A DNA stretch of 64,000 nt from Cymbidium sinense. Lineage: Eukaryota; Streptophyta; Magnoliopsida; Asparagales; Orchidaceae. The stretch is from contig CM038221.1 of NCBI GenBank assembly GCA_021442155.1, forward strand, positions 150,279,601 through 150,343,600, in the 5' to 3' direction. Of the stretch, positions 38,650-51,122 are shown piece by piece (the stretch's first letter is position 1; each line of letters begins with the position of its first letter). The position numbers and the translations under genes are program-made. The notes below the pieces were generated by a model that made no database searches, was not told the DNA's origin, and saw nothing but the letters and a program-made list of their open reading frames with translations.

Positions 38650-41301
38650 ATGTATGTTGGCTATAAAAATTCGCCACCAACCTCTCGATAATTGAATGGA
38701 GAGAGAGATAACGTGTATGTTAAGGAAAATAGAATAGTAGATATGACACTACCAGATTTCGGCCCTCATTTTGTGAGGACTTTAGATCTGGTTTGGGTTT
38801 CTCATGCACAAGCTCTATAGTTAATTACCCCTCCCAATAAGTGAGAGAGAACTTTCGATTAAGACTAGTCATTAGATCGCTAAATACGTAGCATATAGTA
38901 GTAGCATATGGAGTTTTAGAATTTAATATTATGAAATTTATCATTTCAGCTTAAACCGGATGGTTGGAGGAATGATGACGTGTCCGATCTAGATCTCATG
39001 GTTCCGTCATCCCGGGCTGTCGTGGTCCCTAGTCTATTTAGTCAGAGGAGGTACACCCAATCAAGAATCATTATCGAACACACAAGTTACATCATCCAAG
39101 AGATCCTTGAAGACCTGGGGTGGTGTTTGTCTAAGGAGACATGTTTAAGTCTACCTTAGCTGATAAAAAGTTGTTTGCCCTATGAAGTATATCATATGAT
39201 TCACAACTCAAAGGGCAGAGCCATTGGGGAGCATACGGGCTATGGTTGTGATCTTAATATAATGGAGTCTGATTGGCCAAACCACCCAATCAGGACTCTG
39301 ATTGTAAGTACTTCATCTGTGGAGCCTATTGACCAAGTCACGCAGTCAGATGACACGGGCCACATCCTTACTGGCAAGAGATTGATTGAGAATGAACATA
39401 GCAGAACACTTGATTTGGCATTGGCTCCTTTGTGAGCTAGAGTTTTCTTAATTTGTCACATCCGACAAACAGTTGTAGAAGGTAGATAGATTGAGTTTTG
39501 CTTTAAGCTTTTAGTGATTGAGTTTCATTTGAATAATTTTTTAGATTGACACTCAATTTAAGTTAATTTGATTTGAAAATAAGATCATTGATGGAAGCAT
39601 CCCCTCCGGTTGAAATTATCATTCAACACAGCCATCATCGGGGTAGTTAATTGATTCAAATATATTTGAAAACTTTAGATCTTGTTAACTCTGTTTAGCA
39701 CTTAATAGAGGATCAGCTCTACTGTCACCTGACAGAATTAGCTTCTCAGATATTTTACTAAGTTGAAATTTATGTAATAGATTTTTAGATTTTGTTAACC
39801 CGAACCCAGTCCTAAGACTAAACTAGGAAGTAACCCGCACAACATCTTTAGACACTTGAATCTAAACATTCAGCATAGTGTCGAGGCCCATGCAGGTGTA
39901 TTTGAGAATGCCTTAATTAACGCCTTCTGTTCGCTTATACGATGTGTTGCAAATCCAGTGGCTTAGAAGAAGTTGTAAATTGATCTAGTATCTTATTAGA
40001 TTTTTCAAATTAATATTTAATTAATTTCAATTTAGTCAACGTAGCCTTTTCAGACTTTAAAATTTGCACTTGAAATCCCTATGTCCGAGCATATGCAGGT
40101 GTTTATAGTTTCATTGATTTTGAAAATCATGATTTAGAATGAAATTCTTTAATTTTTTTATTGAAGGAAAGCTCTTTCATTCGCGCAAGATTTAGTTTGT
40201 CCCATTATACGCTGACAGATCGATGATATATGTATTATTAAAATTTTTAATTCTTAGATATTAGTTGACTTGTAGTCTTTTATGAGCTTTTTATACTTGC
40301 CAACATGTTGCTCGTCTTTAGTAAAAATCTCTTTTGAAATTCATTTGATTATTACTTTAACTTGAAAATAGCACTTAATTAATCTCTGGTGCTTCAAACC
40401 TGACTTTAAGCACAAGATCCCAATGATCCTTTTAAAGGCCACATTCATGGGTAATCATGAGTTGCCTAATTGAATTTGTACTTATAAGAAAGCTACCAAA
40501 TTTTTTGCATATTTTATTCTCAATTTGTAATTGGATATTTAGACTTACCGCCAATCATTTGTCATTTAATATTCAATTGAGATCCTTATTTTATTTGATA
40601 TTAAATATGATTTGTCCACATAAAAAAGGACTTTAGATTCAATATGAATTTATCTTCAACTTCAGATCAAGTTTCATATTTATTTAATAGTTGGACTTCA
40701 AATTTATCTTAAGTCTCTTGTGAATTTTAGTTCATTTATATCAAAGGAATTAAATTTTATTTCAAGTTTTATAGGTTCACTTGAGTTTGATCCCTATTTT
40801 TTTATTTGAAATATGATTTTTAATTTTATTTGTACTCAAGTCTCTTTCAAATTCATTTTCAGTTCATTTATATTTAATTTCCACTTCATTTCTTTAGGAC
40901 TTTATATTTTAAATATTTTTTTATTAAGTCCCAAAAATTTGGTGAAATTTCGGCAGCCTCCGCGCCATCCCTAATGGGGCATCGAGTGTTTTGGCTTTCT
41001 GACGCCTCCAATGAGCATAGTAGTGTCTTGTCACCTGCCAGATTCACGACACCTAATGGGCATTATGGGGACGTGAAGGAGGCGAGGAACGGAAGCCTTC
41101 GGCCGACTGCTGTGAAGGGAGGAGTTCGCCTGCCTGCTTTGAAGGAGGAGCTCGTTCGATCGTGGGCTTCACGCGTGAAGAGGAGCGGGTCGAATGTGAA
41201 TAGGAGTCAAACGGGTTACTTAGGGTTGGGATTAGGTTTTAGATTTTTTAAATTAATTAATCGACTTTAATGTGAACTTTACGCCAATAAAATCACATGG
41301 T

Positions 41302-41303
<2 letters not shown>

Positions 41304-41357
<54 letters not shown>
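41304..41357. repeat. (TA)27 microsatellite in LTR-2A
   Basis: An uninterrupted TA run at the same LTR position as the longer TA run in LTR-2B (50,192-50,290). Confidence 0.97.
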
Positions 41358-41359
<2 letters not shown>

Positions 41360-42490
41360 ATCTTAGCTTTTCTAATGTTCCGAACGCAACAACGTAGTCC
41401 GTTTCACAATCGAATGTCGTTTGGTTCAGGTCGGCATCAAATTGAGTCAATTTCAGCTCAAAATACACGCCGCTTTCAACCACTCAATTTTCGTGTAGAC
41501 TTGTCCAAATTGAGTGTGAATAATCTTACTTAATAGATTTTGATATTTCAAAGCTAATGACACAATCAATTTCACGAACGAAATTCGTTTGGTTTACGTC
41601 AACGCCTCCTGACCTCAATATGCGTGTAAGCGATTGATGACTCGATAGGTTGATTAATTGATCATCAAGTTATGCAATATTTATATTCTGACCATTTTCG
41701 ATGTTCTGAACAAGATGGCGAAGTCCGTTCGTCGATCGGAGGTCATTTGGGTTAATTTTGGCGAAGTCCAGTGCATTTCAGCCTCGATTTACGCGTTGTC
41801 ACTTCCGATCATTCGATATTTGCACAAACTCGTCTGAATTGAGCGTATATAGTCTCATTTGGTAGTTTTCGTCATTTCAAAACTAATGGCATGATCAATT
41901 TCATGAATGGAGGTCGTTCGAATATCATCGCAACTTCCCGACTTTGATACGCGTGCAGGCACGTTGATGATTTGATCGCTTGATCGGTTGATCAACAAGT
42001 TGTGCAATATTTATATTCTGACCACTTTCAATGTTCTGAACACGATCGCGAAGTTCGTTCATCGATCGGAGGTCATTTGGGTTGATTTTGGCGACGTCCA
42101 ATGCATTTCAGCATCGATTTGCACATTGTCACTTCAAATCATTCGACATTTGTCCAGACTCGTCCGAATTGAGCGCGGGCAGTCTCATTTGATAGTTTTC
42201 GATGTTTTGAAGCTAATGACATGATCAATTTCATGAATGGAGGTCGTTCCAACATCATCGCAGCTTCCTGACTCCAACAGGCACATCGACACATTGATAG
42301 CTCGATTGCTTGATTGGTTGATCACTAGATTATGCAATATTTATATCTTGACCAATTTCAACATTTTGAATGTGATGGCGAAGTCCGTTCATCGATCAGA
42401 GGTCGTTTCGACCATTTTTGGAGATGTCCAGTGCATTTTGAGCTCTGATTTGCGCACTGTCATTTCCGAAGTCCGTCGAATTTGACTTGT
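41358..42490 (-). repeat. Tandem array of about 325-bp units in LTR-2A
   Basis: Units share 'gcaatatttatattctgacc', 'gaagtccgttc.tcgatcgg', 'ggtcatttgg' and 'atgatcaatttcatgaatgg'. The 'tgcaatatttatattctg' block recurs near 41,677, 42,001 and 42,333, a spacing of 323-332 bp. A first, more diverged unit starts at 41,358 and the last is partial. LTR-2B carries about one unit fewer (50,291-51,060). Confidence 0.88.
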
Positions 42491-42716
42491 GAGCTTGACC
42501 CGACTTATGACACATACATGGAGGTCAACAATGTACAAAGCCGAAACATTAAGGCACTTAAATGTTGAAAGAAATGATCTTGATTAAATAAATAAATATG
42601 AATTTTTTGATAGATTAATTTGAGATTTTTACGGAACTTAATAAAATGTTATTCATCAAAATTATAAGTAGAACTCATTTCTCTCCACATGAGAGCAGTT
42701 TGAAAGGACTTAGATG

Positions 42717-43082
42717 TCCAAAGAATTCCAAAGCCTTTTCTTATGGTCGATGTCAATGACTATTTTCAATATGATAATAATCATAATCACTTGATCATCA
42801 TTGATTAACTACGATTACTTGATCATTGTTAGTTGGCTATATTTATATGTCTACCTTCATCTGATCGTTTACACTCAATTGTTTCTTGACTATCATTAAT
42901 CCAAAGAATTCCGAAACTTTTTCCTATAGTCAATGCCAATGACCATTGCCAATATGATAATAATCATAATCACTTGATCATTATTTATTAACTATCATTA
43001 TTTGATCATTGTTACTTGGCTATATTTATATGTCCACCTTCATCTGATCCTTTATACTCAATTGTTTCTTGACTATCATTAG
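42717..43082 (+). repeat. Tandem duplication, about 183 bp x 2
   Basis: 'tccaaagaattcc' through 'tgtttcttgactatcatta' is repeated in direct tandem with scattered mismatches. Each unit carries several 'tcacttgatcat' words. Confidence 0.9.
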
Positions 43083-43465
43083 TCGATTGTTGTTATTTGA
43101 TTATCATTTGTAGATTTCGTCTCCTGATTGTTATTGTCTAACTTTCATTGTTCGATTGTCACCTCTTGATCTCTAATATCACTTTTCATTATTTTTCTAG
43201 TAAACATTACTACTGACATAAAAGACTAAGTAGTGTTTCTAACTTTGTAATATCATTTATTTTTTTTCAGTTAAGGAGAAGAGCAGACATCTAAATCTTA
43301 CTTGTATGGTGGATCATTTTAATTAGATTGAGCTTTATGATTTTTTATAGTTTTTTTTTTGTAAAATCTTCCGTGACTTCATTGTGCTTTTTTCTTTGTC
43401 TGTGTGCATGATCTTTGTGTAAAGTTAAAATTATAATCTCTCACTCTATCATGCGCACAATAATT
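43060..43465 (+). repeat. Dispersed repeat family C, partial copy
   Basis: It matches the right part of 44,700-45,988, with a 'tttctagtaa..tta.acagacata.gagacta' type block and a terminal 'ttgtgtaaa..aatctctcac' block. Confidence 0.5.
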
Positions 43466-44699
43466 TGATATTTTCTGTGGGAAACATAACAAACATACTT
43501 CAAACACTTCTTTAATAACTAGTAATCAATCTCTCGATTAAAAATAACATAATGGAGATAATTGATGAAGGCCCATTCATGCCTAACTTTAGAAGACTGT
43601 ATGTGTAGGATATAGAAGAATCAAGTTGGTATCCTTCAATTTTTAGAAGTTGGTAAACAAAGTGCACCTTCACACATGATGGAGTTTATATATTACAAAA
43701 TAAATAGTAAACTGAGGTTGATCAATTTGCATCACTTGTGCTAGGTTCTCTCATCATGTTGAAGTTTCTTCGTCACAATTTTAGTAGGATCTCCTTCACA
43801 CTGTTAGTTTAATCTATCCTTCCCATACTAAATAAAATTTTGATTTTTTGAAAGAATTTTATGTCATCTTCTCTATATTATCACACAAGAGATGTATTAC
43901 CACATTAATCATCTCTCGCATAGATTATAATAATTTTTTAGGGTTTTTTTTTTTGAAGGAGAAAGTTGGAATCTCAAAATAGGGTAAAAAAATCTCTCAA
44001 CTTAGATCCAACATCTAAACAGAGATAATAAACTTCTTTCTTTTAAAAAAAAGATCAAAGCTTCACAATATGGTTGGAAAAATCTAGAGTATCTAAACTG
44101 CAATCCATCCATAGGAGACAATCAACACTCTATTGACAGAAAGATTGAAGCCTTACTGTAAAAAATATATAAGTCTTGGTTGATACTCACAACTTCGCTC
44201 ATAAAAGATAGTTCTATAATTTTAATAAAAGCACACTAAAGCTTGTAACAAAGATTGTGATCCATCTATATAGAATTGTATTTAATATCTTTTAAGAAAA
44301 GAAACTTGACCCCATGAAAGAGAAATTAGGAGAGATGAGTTTACCCTCTCCCCTATGAGGGTATTCATACTTAAAGGAGAATATAATTTACAAAAAAAAT
44401 TATAATATTTCAAAATATGTAGTTTTTGCAATTCTTTTTTTAATTTCTTGAAAATTCATTAATTTTATGGATTTTTTAAAAACATTTTCAATTTAAAATG
44501 TAAATTTTATTTATTATAAATAAAAACATAAATATCAAAATGTACACCTAAAATGTGGGTAATGGCTCTCACTAGCATCAATAGTGGCGATTGGCCGACT
44601 AGTGACCCAACCCAACGCGAGCCTAAATAAGCCTATTTCAAAATTATTAGTCTTAGAAATCATGTTTTAACATACAGCCCTCAATTTATTTGGTAATTC

Positions 44700-45988
44700 T
44701 AGAGCTTTAATAACTAATTTCAATCAAATTTAAGAAGTCTGAGGCAAACTTTTTAACAAATTTTGCTCAATTGATGCATTAGCTTCAATGTGAAGTAAAA
44801 TTATGATTTATGTGGACTTATTTGGTTCAAAGCCATGTGGAGATTCTCACTATGATATTCAAAGTAAAATTATGATCTTGCTTTTTGATCTTCTAAAAAA
44901 CTATAATTTAATGCCAAGATTTTTTTTTTCATAATTCAGTTTATTCTTTGGACAATATAAATTTCAATGGAAAAAATAAATAAATGTTATTTATCAAAAG
45001 TTCACTTAATAAAGCATAAATATTGATCTGACATTTGATTTTGAAACTTCTAAAGATAAAATCAAGGCCAACCAATCTCTAATTTTATATATTTATAGTT
45101 GAACTAAATATCTCGATGAGATAAATTCAATGATACTAAAAGTGATTTAATTCAACTCTAAATGAGCTTAGATTAAGAATTTAAAATGTAGCTAAAAATT
45201 TTATGATATGGATCAAGGAATTAAACTATTTCTAGTTTTTCTGTGCTTATAGTTAAAAAGAGTATCTCAATGAAAGAAACATAGTGAGTCTAAGATTGTA
45301 AAATTTTGATGTCAATGAAGTACATAGATACTTAAAGAATGATATATAATTAAGAGAATCAGTATGGGTCAGTCAAAAAAATCTTTTAATATTTTGGCTA
45401 AAATTAATAAAATGTAATTTTAAAGAAGTATAAATAGACTCATATTCTTTAGATGAGAGATCAAAATTAAAAAAAAATAATAGAGATCTAAAGAACTTTA
45501 AAGTCTTGTCCAAAGATTGACATCGACTAACATTGCTAGCAACCACCGCCTCTCTATCATCCCCCAACTACCACCAATTAGTTGTCGATGCCTATTATCA
45601 TCTTCTGATATTCATCATCCAACCATCGTAGTTAGATCATCGTTTCTTGACTTTCATTACCAGATTGTCAATACTTAGTTATCATCTCTTAACCACTATT
45701 GTCTGACCTTCATTACTTGACGTCATCTCTTGATGTTGCCATCACTCTTCACTATTTCTCTAATAGTTTATATTACAGACATAGGAGACTATGCTAATTT
45801 TCTCAGCTTTGGATCCTTGTTCGTGAAGAAGTGCAAAGTCTATAAGCCCCATAGTTTATTCCTTTTCTAGATTTTCAACATAAAACGTTTGATATCTTCT
45901 ATCTTTTTTTTTCTTTTAATTGTGCGTATGAATATTTGTGTAAACATAAGACATTAATCTCTCATTTTATCATCATGAATATATATAT
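44700..45988 (+). repeat. Dispersed repeat family C, copy cut by LTR-2B
   Basis: Collinear with 20,640-21,640. It stops exactly where LTR-2B begins (45,989), so the Tat-type element inserted into this older repeat. The flank just outside the LTR is an AT run (ATATAT), a plausible target site. The partner duplication would lie beyond the window. Confidence 0.55.
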
Positions 45989-47339
45989 TGTGGGCTCCAA
46001 AAATTCACCATCGACCTCTCGACAAATGAATGAAGAGAGTATGATTTAAAATATCAGTGTAATTTTCAGAGGCAGATGGAATAGTAGATAAGACACTACC
46101 CAGAGATTTCGCCCTCATTTGGTGACGACTTTAGATCTAGTTCCAGGTTTCCTATAGGCGCAAGTGCCTATAGTTAATTACCCCTCCCAATAAGTGAGAG
46201 AGAACTTTCGATTAAGGCTAGTCATTAGATCGTTGAATGCATAGCATATAGTAGCAGTATATGGAGTTTAAAATTTGAGATTATGAAATTCATTATTTTT
46301 AGCTTAAAGTGGATGGTTGGGGGAATGATGACGTGCCCAATCTAAATCTCATGGTTCCGTCATCCTGGGCCATCGTGGTTCCTAGTCTACTTAATCAGAG
46401 GAGATAGCCGACCCAACACGAAGGATCCTTATCAACAACAAATGGGTTACGTCGTCCAAGAAATCCTTATAGACATGTGGTAGTGTTTGTTTAAGGAGAC
46501 AGGCTTAAGTCTATCTTAATTAACAGAGGACTTTTTACCCTATCAAGTGTACCCTATGATTCACAACTCAAAGGGCAGAGCCATTGGGGAGCATACGGGC
46601 AACGGTCGTGATCGTAATATAATTGAGCATTATTGCCAAACCACCCAATCAGAGGACTTTGGTCGTAACTGCATCATCTATGGAGCTTATTAGCCAAGCC
46701 ATGCAGTCAGAGGACATGGGTCATGTCCTTACTGACATGAGATTGATTGAGAGTGAACATAGTAGAACACTTGATTTGACATTGGCTCCTTTGTGAGCTG
46801 GAGTTTTCTTAATTTGTCACCTTCAATAAATTATTGTGGAAGGTAGATAGATTAAGTTTTGCTTTAAGCTTTTAATAATTGAATTTCATTTAAGCAATTT
46901 TTTTTAGATTGATAGTTAATTTGAGTTAATTTGATTTAAAATTAGAATCACATTTTTATGGAAGTATTCGCTCCGGTTGAAATCACCATTCAACACAGCC
47001 ATCATCGGGGTAGTTAATTGATTGAATCGAATATATTTAAGAACTTTATATCCTGTCAACTCTGTTTAGCTCCTAATAGAGGATCAGATCTACTGTTATA
47101 TGACAGAATTAGCTTCTCAAATATTTTACTAAGTTAAAATTCTTATAATATATTTTTAGGTTTTGTTAACCCGGACCCAATCGTAAGACTAAACCTGGAA
47201 GCAACCTACGCAGCATCCTTAGACACTAAGTTTAAGCATTCATCGTAGTGTTGGGGCCCATGCGGGTATATTTAAGAATGTCTTAATTAATGCATTATGT
47301 TCGCTTGTACGATGTGTTATGAATCCGGTGGCATATCAT

Positions 47340-48890
47340 TTCTTTCTTGAACATCATTCAATTTAGTTAAGAGAAATTCAGCCATCCGTTTAGATTTGTT
47401 TGCTTCACGTTCAACTGTAGTAGTTGATGAACGTAAATCAAGAAGCATGTTGCTAACTAACTTGAGCTTTTCAACTGGGTCAATGCCATTGACCTCACTC
47501 TATAAATTAATTGCATGCAATGCATTTAATAATCTACTATAATTCTGGTTGTTATCATGTAAATTCAGTTCCACATTAGCCAATTAGTGCATCAACAAGG
47601 ATTTTTCATATATCAATGCCTCTGTCTGTTAGATGTGATCAAACTTTAATTACTCCAGCAAAACATTCAACTCATCAACAGTTTGTTTCAAGCTCATCCA
47701 GCAATGCGTCTTTCAATAGCAAATCCTCTGCAAACTTCTCAAGCTCACTAGTTTTTTTCCATCAAAGACTGGTTAAGACTATCACGCTGCACAATTAGAC
47801 CTTTGCCTTTTGCAACAACTATGCTAAGTTTCCCTCTGTCAGAAGAAAGTTTAGGTTCCAATTGTTCAACTTCAGATGCTTTCAATTGCAATTCACGGCA
47901 GGATGCTTTTAGAGTCTCTTCAATCTTGCTCATACCCTCCTTCAAAATTTGAATTTCGCTTCCATCGCACATTTGAGATAGCCAAGAACTTCGTGGATTT
48001 CAGCCCGATCACCTTAGGGATGAGTACATGACTAATCATGATGGGAAATGGTAAGAAGCAATCATCAGTAGATACTTCCATTAGCATATGAGCATCTTGT
48101 AAGTGCTTCCTTGACAATATTATCTGCTTAAGAATTTTTTTTTATAATTATGAATATGAAAAGAAACCAACTCCTCAAGACATAATAGAAGAGAGTTGAA
48201 CAAGTCAACCACAACATTAGTATCTTCTGAGACAACCAATTCACCTATTTCATCGGATATAGCATGGGCATATAAATCCTTACATGATTCATGGTTCTCC
48301 AACTTATTGACCATAAGAAAGCACCTCCTCTTTACCTCTCCAATCTATTCTATTTTATTAAATAAAGTAGATTCAAGTCCATCTCTGATACTACTTCCAA
48401 GTTCCATCTCCTTGAGCTGTGTATTCAACTCTTTTATTTTTTGGTTTCTGATTGACATGTCTGAATCAAGTTTGGTATTCCTAGACAATAAATAAACCCG
48501 CTCACTCAACATCTTATGCAAATAATTGATAACCATTTCATACTTTTCGTGTAGATATTCTATTAGTTTCTCACGCAATAATTGCAAAGATCCCAAGTAT
48601 TTTGTTGGGCTTCATGTATAAGCTCCAAGAGATTACTATAGAATTTATAAAATAGCACAATAACAAGAACATGTCTTCCTTCAATGTACACGAAGGCTTT
48701 ACTCAGTTCTTGGTATGAATCATGTAGTGTGTTATAAATATGATTATTTTCTTCAAGTTTACAATTCAATTTCTCAATTCTTAAAATGGCAGCATCATTA
48801 AATCATTTATAAATATCATTCCAAGTTTGATTTCTTTGTTTAGTGCTTTTAAGCCAGTTCTTTTTTTGATTCCTCCATTTTTTTTCTAAG
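47340..48890 (-). pseudogene. Fragment of a plant long coiled-coil protein gene, inside LTR-2B
   Basis: Minus-strand translation gives consistently coiled-coil sequence over several frames. Examples are KLEENNHIYNTLHDSYQELS (near 48,760), LNTQLKEMELGSSIRDGLES (near 48,400), and LSIVVAKGKGLIVQRDSLNQ (near 47,800). Near 47,470-47,350 it continues DPVEKLKLVSNMLLDLRSST and MAEFLLTKLNDVQERNDM. The KGKGL..QRDSL..SL motif and heptad-like pattern resemble the large plant coiled-coil proteins annotated as TPR/MLP1-like or Golgi-related (recalled family, not searched). Frameshifts and stops show it is not translatable as a whole. It lies between segments that are otherwise homologous to LTR-2A, so it appears to have been captured by the retrotransposon LTR. 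Confidence 0.7.
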
Positions 48891-49189
48891 TCCAAAGATT
48901 TGACAAAATTTTGACAGCATTTCGGTTAGGGAACGACATCTAACAATTTTTGGAGACCTTCCCATCACGCCCTGAAGTGCATGACGGTTGATGTTTTGCA
49001 ACACCTCAGTCGATTTTCATCTCGTCGCCCTGATGAGCATGACGAGGCCTTCAAACTTGCAAAGAAACATACACACATATATATACTTTCACATTCACAT
49101 CACATATGTTCAAACTTATTTTTTTGCGCTCTTACAATGATCGGCAAGGAGGCAGAGAGGGAGATGCCGAAAACCAAGAGAAGAACTCA

Positions 49190-49410
49190 CCTGATGATGA
49201 TGTTCCTCTTTGGCTGTGGCAAGAGGAAAGGTCGGAAGGAGACAAAATGTTGGAAGCCTAGAGAAAAACCCACCTGATGATGGTGTTCCTCTCCGGTTGT
49301 GACAAAAAGAGAGGTTGGAAAAGTAATTCAGTGATTGTGCGCTTGATTAGAGGAGCAAGCAAGGAGGTATACCAAGAGGAACCCACCCGATGATGGTGTT
49401 GCCTCTCAGC
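49190..49410 (+). repeat. Three diverged 'cacctgatgatggtgttcctct' units in LTR-2B
   Basis: The block 'acc(t/c)gatgatg.tgtt.cctct' recurs near 49,190, 49,273 and 49,388, followed by 'gagg'-rich sequence. This is a short degenerate tandem repeat of the LTR. Confidence 0.7.
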
Positions 49411-49479
49411 TACCCTCACTTGTAAAAAGAAAGGAGGTCAGCTAAGGGTGGATTCGACAAAGGGAAATGAGGGAAGGAG

Positions 49480-49760
49480 GGAATTTCGGCCAAAGGGAAT
49501 TGAGGAAAAATGGAGAAGGATTTTTGGATTGAAGAAATGAGGGGAATGGAAGGGGGATTTTTGGTTTTAAAGAAATAAGAGAAAATGGAAGGAGAATTTT
49601 CAATTTTGAAGAAATAAGGGAAAATGGAAGAACAAGAATTTTCAATTTGGGAGGAAATGAGAGAAAATGGAGAAGGGTTTTTAATTTGGGAGCAAATGAG
49701 GGAAAATGGAGAAGAGGATTTTGGTTTGGGAGCAAATGAGGGAAAATAGAGAAGGAGAGG
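49480..49760 (+). repeat. Purine-rich minisatellite in LTR-2B
   Basis: Units of about 40-50 bp contain 'gggagcaaatgagggaaaat' and 'ggagaaggatttt..ttt'. They are almost pure purine on the plus strand. The 211- and 145-codon Pro/Ser/Phe-rich minus-strand ORFs here are products of this composition, not genes. Confidence 0.85.
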
Positions 49761-50187
49761 GAAGAAGCAGAAGAGAATATGGATCCTCTTAGCCTTGGTT
49801 GCGTGAGGCTTTGTGACTTGGACCCGAGAAATGGAAGAGGAAAAAATGAGCAAGGAAGGAGGGCACCGTTCGGTTTGAAGGGAAGAAGTAGTGATGAATA
49901 AAAGGGGGGAACGGTTGGAGGAGGAGATCGAGCGAGAGTGGTTACCATCTGAACGAAGAGCTGAGCCTGCGTGTTCGAACGGAAGAGAGGGAGTGGGGGA
50001 ACTCCATTCCTTCGGATCGAGCGAAAGTGGGGCGTGGAGTGCGAGTGAAGGAGAGGCTGAGCAGGCTCATGCAACAAAAGGAGTGCTTAGGTTAGGTTTA
50101 AGAACTAGGTTTGGGTTGCTAGGGCTAATTAGTATAGGCTAAATTGAAAGTGTTTAATTAACTTTAATGTAAATTTTATGACAATTG

Positions 50188-51060
<873 letters not shown>

Positions 51061-51113
51061 CAATTTAGATTTTAAGCTCGACTCGACTGATGTATCACAC
51101 ATGGAGGTCAACA

Positions 51114-51122
51114 AATGCCCCC
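51114..51122 (-). promoter_or_regulatory. Polypurine tract of the Tat-type element
   Basis: On the minus strand TTGGGGGCATT stands directly before the LTR start TGTTGACC. A G-rich tract at this place primes plus-strand DNA synthesis. Its presence fixes 51,113 as the 5' edge of the 3' LTR. Confidence 0.8.

Larger units (their letters stand above)
38655..42530 (-). mobile_element. LTR-2A: solo LTR of a Tat-type element (3,876 bp), target duplication ATGTA
   Basis: The ends are TGTTGGCTAT (38,655) and GAGGTCAACA (42,530), TG..CA with 5-bp inverted termini. The flanks are ATGTA on both sides (38,650-38,654 and 42,531-42,535). Two parts match LTR-2B: 38,655-39,990 with 45,989-47,335, and about 40,925-42,530 with about 48,885-51,113. 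The middle (39,990-40,925) differs. The minus-strand sense is set by LTR-2B, which follows a minus-strand pol. It contains a (TA)27 run and an array of about 325-bp units. A 98-codon ORF (40,974-41,270) lies in the GC-richer part and is not a convincing gene. Confidence 0.85.
42536..44699. other. Intergenic, mostly unassigned
   Basis: It holds a two-unit duplication (42,717-43,082) and a partial family-C repeat (43,060-43,465). The rest (43,470-44,699) is AT-rich, without coding similarity I recognise. Confidence 0.5.

Noticed and set aside
39175..39435. 86-codon ORF in LTR-2A
   Set aside because: The homologous place in LTR-2B has frame-breaking differences, so the nucleotide conservation is not protein conservation.
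38655..47335. 38,655-39,990 and 45,989-47,335 as the two LTRs of one 8.7-kb element
   Set aside because: No primer-binding site, polypurine tract or coding sequence lies between them. The ATGTA duplication and shared downstream blocks show each is the end of a longer LTR-2 copy.
49416..50077. Proline/serine/phenylalanine-rich ORFs of 145 and 211 codons (minus)
   Set aside because: They come from a purine-rich minisatellite in the LTR. Overlapping frames are equally open, and there is no domain or conserved start.
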